64,000 bases of DNA, taken from assembly GCA_039566865.1 (NCBI GenBank), contig CM076954.1, positions 16,144,001 to 16,208,000 of the forward strand, written 5' to 3'. A program made the translations under genes and the position numbers. Positions within the stretch are counted from its first letter, which is position 1. The number at the start of each line of letters is the position of its first letter. A model generated the notes under the pieces. The model did no database searches. It was not told the DNA's origin and saw only the letters and a program-made list of their open reading frames with translations. The stretch is from Aurelia coerulea (Eukaryota > Cnidaria > Scyphozoa > Semaeostomeae > Ulmaridae). Shown here piece by piece: positions 14,401 through 23,400 of this stretch.

Positions 14401-17400
14401 AATCACCCAGAACCAGACAGAATCACCCAGAACCAGCCAGAATCACCCAGAAACAAAATAGCAACAACAACATCTCCTGACCATGAGGTTTTTAGGTCAG
14501 GAAAAATGGCGGAGCCAGGGCTGGCGAATGTTCTGGATGTGCAAAAGGTATGTTTTTAGGCATCCCATTATATAGATACTCTATTTAAGAATACATCTCA
14601 TACAATTAGTATTGTATGCCAATTTTATATCTTCCACAATGTTAGGTTCTATTCTATCTAAATGTAGGATGGCGTTAGGTTTATGTTTGCTTTTAGGCAA
14701 GTGCTCCAGTGCTTAGTTAGGCTCTTTGTGAAAAAGCCTCAAAGTAGACTGTGCATTTACCCCCATTTAAACTCAGAATTGATTTTCTTCATATGTACTA
14801 TAATCGGGGGAGGAACTTGGTCTTCTATTCGGGAAGTTGCCGCTGGAAAATCTGAAAAAAGCAGCCTGTCCGCCCTGGGGAGTCGACCATGGTCCTTTAT
14901 TTGTACGCCATATGAAAAAGAAAACAAACAGAATCTAACTCGACTCCAGGCTTTAAAGGAACATGGTTGGCAGGGAAAAAATCATTGTTTTATTTTAGAT
15001 TTCCAAACAATAACAACAACAGCCATCTTACTGCAGTCTAAATAACGGTCATGTTTATTTATCGATAGTTGAATATTGGAACTTTTGAGAATTTTCATGA
15101 TAGAATTATAAACCTTTGTGACCATTTTTTACTGGCCCAAAAAAAGCATAAGTCAGTTTACAGTTAAAACTTGAAAATTGGCCTTTTGCATTGCCACTGT
15201 TGCATCCCTGAATATCAGCGATTCATGCACGCACACTTGGCCATATGTGTGGCCCCTGTTGCATCCCTGAATATCAGCGATATTGTGCATGCCCCCCTAG
15301 ATCTTTGCCAAGATGGCTGTTGTTGGCTGGTTCTGGGTGATTCTGGCTGGTTCTGGGTGATTCTGGCTGGTTCCGGGTGATTCTGGGTGATTCTGGCTGG
15401 TTACGGGTGATTCTGGCTGGTTCTGGGTGATTCTGGCTGGTTCTGGGTGATTCTGGACCGTTACGGTGTTTAGCACAACCGTAAATGATCACATGAAATA
15501 TCACGTGAAAATAGCAAAGTCGCTGTACTTACATGAACACATTACCTTTAAAGTGAACTAGGGGGTGGGGAGGGGGGTATCTCGACCTATCATCTCACGG
15601 GGAAAAGGCCTTTTAGCTATTCTACAAAAGAGCCTGGATCGAACTTTATTTTTATAAATCTTTATACGCGACGTTGGATCGAGTGGCGTTAGAGCTTCAA
15701 TGACTATTGTGCACATTCGAAAATCCTACAAAATGTAGCAAAATGTTGTTCGATTCTGATTCTTTTCAGGATAGCTAAAAGGTCTATTGCCACTTTGATG
15801 AAAGATTAGTACCTATAACTCTGCAAAGTTTGAATAATTTTAGGGCCACTATTCCGCAAATTTATTGAAAATCTGGGCCATAATTCTGGAAAATCTGAAA
15901 CAATTCACGTAATTCCTATACACGTTTTTTCTTTTATAAGAAACTGGTTTATAAGAAACTAGTACTAGGATGGCGAAAAAATTAAGAAACTCTAGTACTA
16001 TGCTTGAGAATTGCTAAGAAATTTTTAAAGCCAAACACAAGGAAATCATGGGAAAATTGTCGTTGAGCCTTTATATTTTAGTAATATTCATGATAGATTT
16101 ATGTTTTAAATCAAATAAAACTCTCCTTCTCGCTAAAAATTGTGCTGTCTGTCAAGAAACGAGTACTGGGCAGTGGTAGAAACTACATACATCCTAAATG
16201 CATCCAAAAAATAAGAAACACATTAAGAAACTTTTAGTACTAAAAAACTGAAATTTTCACGTAAAATTAAGAAACTGTTAGTACTATGGGCTTATCCAAG
16301 TTTCTTATAAAAGAAAAAACGTGTAGCAAAATTTTCTGCAGAACAGGACCCATGAAAACACAAAAATTTCCGAAAAACAATTCTGAAAGCGATACCTGAA
16401 AATGATACCTGTTTGGAAACTAATCATTTTGCATCGCGTGAGAATTTCTTTACAGATTATATCTTATCGGTAGACACGCCTGTTCTAATTAGCAACCAAA
16501 GCTACAAATGGAAGAAAATTATTGCTTTTGAAAATTAAAGGGCATTGACGCACTACTGCTAGCAATGGATCATTCAATTCCAAGCTATTTTTACGTGGGA
16601 AAGGACGGTACTTGTTTATCTAATCATTATGCAAGATATCTGATGGATATGCTATTTATGGCATGTCTCAAGAATATTCTTCTTGCAGTGTAACAGGGCC
16701 TTTAAGCCTGGTTTTCACTAGAGTCATAAGAATCATAAGAGTCATAAGAAACATAATTTTGAAATCTTATGATGCTTACGATCCTTATGACTTTGTTGTT
16801 TTCACTGCATCATAACGATCGTAAGAAACATAAATTTCCTTAAAATCCTGCTATAACAGTGCAAGCTTGGCAAGAAATTCCTTTGAAAATGCAGCGTGGC
16901 CTTTGCTATCGCTCTCTCTTATGTTCCAGATAATGTAGATTCTGGTAAGAAGGCACAGGTCTCACAGAAATGGAAATGAGACACGCTTTATTCCAAAAAT
17001 TCTGTTAGTTGCTCCCATGGTTTCTCCACCCGAAATACTTCCATTTTATACAAATAATTACAGTTCTCTGCTTAGGAATACACTTGGAAGGCCTACTTTT
17101 GAGTGGAATTTGCTGAAGTTGCCTCATCTAATTGAAGAAACAAAGGCTTAATCCGGCACATCCGGTCGTAAGGATCGTAAAGATGAAAAAGTTTTTGATC
17201 TTTACGATCCTTATGTCGCGCGTTTTAAGAGATCAACTCAAGTGATAATCATTTTACGATTAGGATTCTTGGTGTTTTCACTTGATCATAAGCGTCATAA
17301 GATCTGAAAATTATGCTTCTTATGATTCTTATGATCCTTATGCCTCTAGTGAAAACCAGGCTTTAGAAACCGGGAAGTCAGTCTTTTAATAGATTGTTTC

Positions 17401-20400
17401 CATTTTTGAGGGTCGTATAGGGGTTTTGGGGAACAGGGGAACATGCCTAAAATGATTGGGGGAACAGGGAACAAACAAAAGTCTGTGGAGGGAACAAGGG
17501 AACAATCAGTTTCATTTCAGGGATCAGGGAACACTGTAGAAGATTACGTAAAGTTTTTGAGAAAAAAGTTGATTAATAAAACTTGTCAAAATTTACGAAT
17601 GTTCGTTCCTCTTTGTGTCTCACAATATTTTTCATTGGAATTTGATTCGGTGTCTGAGTCACACTCGGAGCAGTGGTCACACTAATCCATTGACCTCGTT
17701 TTGGAGTCGGTTTCATGAGGTCGAGGGAGCTGCGCGTGCGTTGGAGGATTTTGGTGAAGGATCGGCGTACAACCACTACAAGCTCAAGCATGAGAACTGT
17801 GTCTTTGGATAACGAGACGCTATTCACTGTTGCAGTGGCGCACCCAAGGGGGGGGGATGGGGGGTCCGGACCCCTCACTTTTCAAAATATGGTCTTTGAG
17901 ATTCGTACAAAAAAGCAATAAAATTTGTACCTCAGGGTATTTTTGAATCATTTGTGCCTCAGGGTATTTGTACCTCAGTGGCCTCTGATCTGATCCGTCA
18001 AGCGGTGGTCTTTGAGATTCTTGAATGGTTTTGTCAAGGTTTTGTAGAGCAATGTTTTGGATTTCTAAGAAATGCTTGAACGATGTTGGGAGAGGCATTC
18101 TACGCCAAAGTAGAATGCATGTTTTCAAAATTTTCCTGGTGCCTTTGCCCCCGGACCCACCCACTCATTTCGAGATCCCCCAGACCCCACTCGTCTTCTG
18201 TACGTGCCATTGGCTACAGGGATCCCTATTTGCTGCTGCTCCTCGAAAAATCTCATCTCAAATGTTTTCAAGAGCTGTAATCTGACCTTTTTAAAATGAT
18301 TGAAATTGCCACTACAATTTCTTTTGCAAAAGCTTCTGGCAAAAGATGACTGACTAACAATGATTAAGTGGTGAAAAAAGACATTTCCTCGAATATCAAG
18401 ATCGAACAACCAGCGCTAAATCATTTTAGAGTAAAGGCTAAGAAAAGCAATTTGTAATTTCCTACTGGATATGCTGAACTGTTTGTTTCGAATAACAATT
18501 CTCCGTTTACTTTCCTAGGTTACTTGCAATGATGGGTATAAATTCTCAATGCAAATGCAACAAAACGTCCTGCCTATTTTTGTTCATTGCAGCCACGATG
18601 CAAGATATAACTAAAAAGGGCGTTTCCCTCATTTTCCAAGCATCTGAAGGGTGTGGTCCAAAAAAATTTCTGGGGCTACGCCCCAGATCCCCTCACTTCT
18701 CATGTGCTGCGTACACCTCTGAATGTTGTACTGCCCGTCACTGCAGCCATTTACAGAAATGGAAAGGAGAAGCCATAGTTGCAGGCTCTTACTGTTGTTG
18801 CTGTGGATGTTCAGTTTTTGATAACAGAATGTAGCTGTTCAGATATGTTGATTTTGTTTTATTCGTTTTTATTGTTGCTTTTTTGATGGTTTGTTTTATT
18901 CCCTCTGGCTTGTTAGGATACAAAAACAATTTTTTCTAAAAGTAATGATTTGAAGATGCCAAAAAGGAAGTTTACGGGGGATCTTGACAATTTTTGTGTG
19001 ACATACTTTTTTGCAGGGAACATTTTAAAAAGTCGCCAGGGAACATGGGAACAAATGATAATTTTACAAGGGAACAGGGGAACAAGGACCCCCCTATACG
19101 ACCCTCATTTTGAATGGATTGTGAGATTTTGGATAAAGGCGTATATCATGAGATAAAAGATGAGACCTCATTGACCTATAAATAGCCTACAAAGTGAAAC
19201 TTCGGATATTCTTGAGACATGCCATAAATATCCATCAGATATCTTGCAGTGTAACATGCCCAAGGATATTCCAGGGATACAAAGACCAATTAACGAGAAG
19301 GAAAAAATATCCGATCTTGCTGGGAATAAAATCAAATCGATTTGATTTTAAATGAACTGACTATACTTGTAAAGCTAACATATCAACTTAGATAAGAAAG
19401 TTAGTGCCCACAGGATGTCCCAAAAAATAAGGTGCCCTGGTTGCGTGAAGATAGCGACAAACGGCAAAAGATTCGCGCCAAACGTTTGCATGATGTTGCT
19501 CTTCAGATATTCAATTAAAATTTGCTACCATACCCATAAAAATCCGTTGAAAATTCTTGGAGCTATGACCTTCAGGAGACCAGATTTACCCGATGACTGA
19601 AACCAGCTGTCGGCCATTTTGTCTTACTTACTATTTTTCAGGGATAAATAGCTGCATGGATGAAATGAAGCAGCAGCCTCTAATGTCATAGCTCTCGTGA
19701 AAATTCCGATAATCTTCTGAGAGTTTAACTATTTCTGACCTCACAGAAACTATTTCTTACCTCGCGTGAAGCTATTTATGGCTGCAAAATAGTAAGACAA
19801 AATGGCTGACCGCTGGTATCGCTGGTATCGTTACCAGTATGGTACCGCTGGTCATCCCCGGGGGGTCTACCTTGGAGAAAAACCACGGGGATGTGCCTGC
19901 CAGAACAAAACTTTATGACCCTGTCCTGGAATAAAATTCTGAAAACGTAATACCTGTCCTGGAATAAGATCGAGGAAGCTGATGGTTCTTGTGAAAATGA
20001 TATTACTAAAAGTAATTATTACTAATTGCTAACGCTACTAACATTTTAATTTAATAAGTTCATGAATTGGAGTATCTTTTTAAATGATGATCTGATCTGT
20101 CCTGGCAAAGTAGCCCTAAAGGACACACCGGTCCAGGAATAAAGGTGCAAAAGGTATGATCCTGTCCCGGAATTTTCAGCCGAAAATGACACCCTATTGG
20201 CAGGCACATCCCCGGGTGGTAATTGTATCAAGTAAACCCCCGGGTGGTCATCAGGCAGATTTATTCTTCTGAAGCTCATAGCTCCCCATATTTCAACGGA
20301 TTTTTACGGAGATGGCATCAAACTCTATTTGAACATCTGAAGGGCAACATTATTTAAAAGTTCGGCGAGAATCTTTTGCCGTTTTGTTGCAATCTTTAGG

Positions 20401-23400
20401 CAAACGGTGCAAAAATTTTTTGGGACACCCTGCTCTGTAGAGTTAGCGAAAACTGATATATGAAACAAAGTCTTACGTTCTCAATTATCCGCAGTCCCTC
20501 TTCCTGTTTGAAATCAATACAAATACTCTGAAATACGAAAGATAGAAACTATGATTTAATCAATTCCAAGCTAGCCTCGTTAAGCCCAGTTTCCAGTTAG
20601 TGGAATTTTCCGCGCGGGCGGAATTTCACACAATAAAAAGTCATTCAACCCTAAATTTCTGTTCAGTTGCAGAGCGACATTTTCTCTTGGAAACAAAAGA
20701 ATTTCCGTCCGTTCGGAAAATTCCACTGACTGGAAATTCGCCTTTAATGTGGACGAGCACGCAAGGGCCACTCGAAGGAATCAATTGCCGGCTCCTTTAT
20801 TGTACTCTGAGTGCTTTCAAGGCAGGCATCCTTTTGCTAAAAATTTGCCCGCGAGTCCCGAGCCCAAGGTTATGTCCAGGCTCGAGCTCCCGCCATCATC
20901 AGAAAAAGAATCCGAAAAATTCGCATGCTGGTTTTATATGTTTTGTAACAACAAGACATCATCATTCATATTGCCATACTGCGCAAGTGCTAATGTCAAG
21001 GGTAACTGCAGTGATACCATTTGACAGCCACAATCAGGTCTGCAAAATTGTTGAAAAAATATAGGCAGACAAACAAACAGAATTAATTGCGAGGCAATTG
21101 CACAAGTATATCACGCTGCTTCGCCGCAATAGACCATTTCACAATTTGGAGAAAGGGACTGAGGAGAGTGCGGTCCATTCTGACAGCCTTGGCAACAAGT
21201 AGGAAATCTGGGGAATCCAATCTTCTGCAGTGGTCAGTGTACGGCTTTAGGATCGCTCGCATCTCTCTACAAATTCGAGTTATTTTCGATCTATTTGCAA
21301 CTTTCAAGAGCTATGCAATGCTTGATTAGTATGGTAAGTGTATTCTTTGAATTATTTAGCCGTCTTATCATCTTTTCGCCCATTTGTGAATGTATTTTGA
21401 GCCATTATATTTCAGGTGTTTCCTTCGACCTTGAGGCGATTCAAGTTAGGCCTATTGATCTTGCCTCATCTTCCACGACTTCAATTGGCTTGGTTTGACC
21501 TGTCATTATTGGTTGCTAAATCTATTAAAACAGTCCACGATTTCATTATGAATCTTTGAATGATTCCAAACAATGCTTTTTATTTTGCTTACATAGCCGC
21601 AAATGCGTCCAGTTAACTAGTAGATAAGCCAAACTTCATCGCAGGTCGGCAGGGCCTAACTAAGCCGCTTCAAAGTTGAGGGAAAATACCTGACATAACG
21701 TAACTCAAATTAAACTCACAAATGGGGGGAGGGATGACCAGGACCGTCGATAGGGGGGTTGGAGGGGGTAAAAGGTCCGGGGCCCGGGCCTCGAAGGGGC
21801 CCGTAAAAATATCGTTCGACAAAAATTAGTTATTGCTGTAAAATCTCCTTACAGCAACTTTTATGGCAATCTAGCTACCTGCCTTAAAACATAGACATAA
21901 GAAAATAGTTTTCTTATGTGGCTATGTTTAAAAGTTTTTGTGTTTGTACCTTACGAGTTAACTTTCGCAAAGTCACCTGGTAAGAACGAATCTTTTCATT
22001 GTTCACCATAAATATCGCTTCCTTGATAACTTTTTCATGGAATATCTAAAAAATTTTTTCTAAAGCAGCTTTTTTAAAAAGGGCGTTTCCTTCATTCTCC
22101 GAGAGTCTGAAGGGCGTGGTCCCAGAAAATTTTCTTGGGGCTTCCTCCCAAGCCCCCCTGAGGCCCTATCCTAAGAGTCGGTCCAGGCCCCGAGCTGGCT
22201 CTCGACGGCCCTGGGGATGACAAGACAGCTAAATAATCTAGAGAAAACACTTACCATACTAAACAAGCATCTTATAACTCTTGAAAATTGGAAACTAATC
22301 AAAAATTACTCGAATTTGGAGAGAGATTCGAGCGAGCCGCAAGCTGAACACTTACCACTGTAGAAGAGGGGTTTCCACTAGATTTTCTTGTTGCCAAGGA
22401 TGTCAGAATGGGCCGCGCTCTCCTCAGTCTCTTTCTCCAAATTTTTAAATCGTCTATTATGAAAAAACACATCAATAATTAACCAAACTTGTTTGAGCCA
22501 ATCAATTAGAACTTTACATCACTAAAATCGGTCATAAAATCTTACAGTTGAAACCTGATATCATGAAAAAGTAACTTATTTGTCAAACATAGCATACCTT
22601 TTTGTTTCTATTGACTGACATGAAATATACACTTTCTCCACTTTTAAATGGGGGTCCCCATGCCCTCGTATCATCACCAGTATCTAGAAAAAATGTGGCT
22701 CGCTTTAAAAACGTTGGTACATCAAATTATTGATTTGCGCGCTGCGAAGCAACAATGCAAATATCAAAATGCCCTCGCTCACGTTTTCGACGTCATACCC
22801 TTTTGACCTATAAGAATGGCTTACTCCTCTGAAGACAATAGAGTCACGTGTGTTCTCAAATTGGAAACTGGATGTTTGAAGCGATGTTTGCCCGAAACAT
22901 ATTGGTACGAACAAGGCCAGAAAAGATCTGCGTGGGCATGATTGTTGATGTTTGATACCATACCTCACTGTGAACATTGTTGTTGCTCGTTCTTCATTGG
23001 GCGCTTTTGGTAGTTCAAAGCAGTGACAACGGTGCCCATTTGGACTCCATCTAACTAGGTAAAGTGGTCGTAGTATGGATATAGATAATCTAAAACTGAA
23101 AATATGGATTTACACAAGGAAGAAATTAACCAATTTATTCCTTTGAACTATTTTTCCTTGCCTGTAGCATGATTAACCAATCATCCAATCATTATTCGCC
23201 AATGCTAAAATATGCAATGCACTATGCAGGATGCCAAGACTCCGCTACTTTGACTTTATATCTATACTGTATCGAACGATAAAAATTTCAAGATGCTAAA
23301 TATAGCCTCGTAACCATGGCAACCAATGTTTTTACTATGTAGTCAACAAGATGTGTATACTTTTTTTTAATTGTAGCAGATATTAATAATTTGATTTAAT

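Larger units (their letters stand above)
14085..15547. mobile_element. piggyBac-like TIR element (TTAA), beside a SUGCT splice site
   Basis: TTAA flanks both ends (14081-14084, 15548-15551); the ends AGGTAATGTGTCCATGTAAG and the near-complement are inverted. Subterminal minisatellites in opposite orientations lie inside (14352-14452, 15328-15470). No transposase is present, so it is non-autonomous. Confidence 0.82.
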
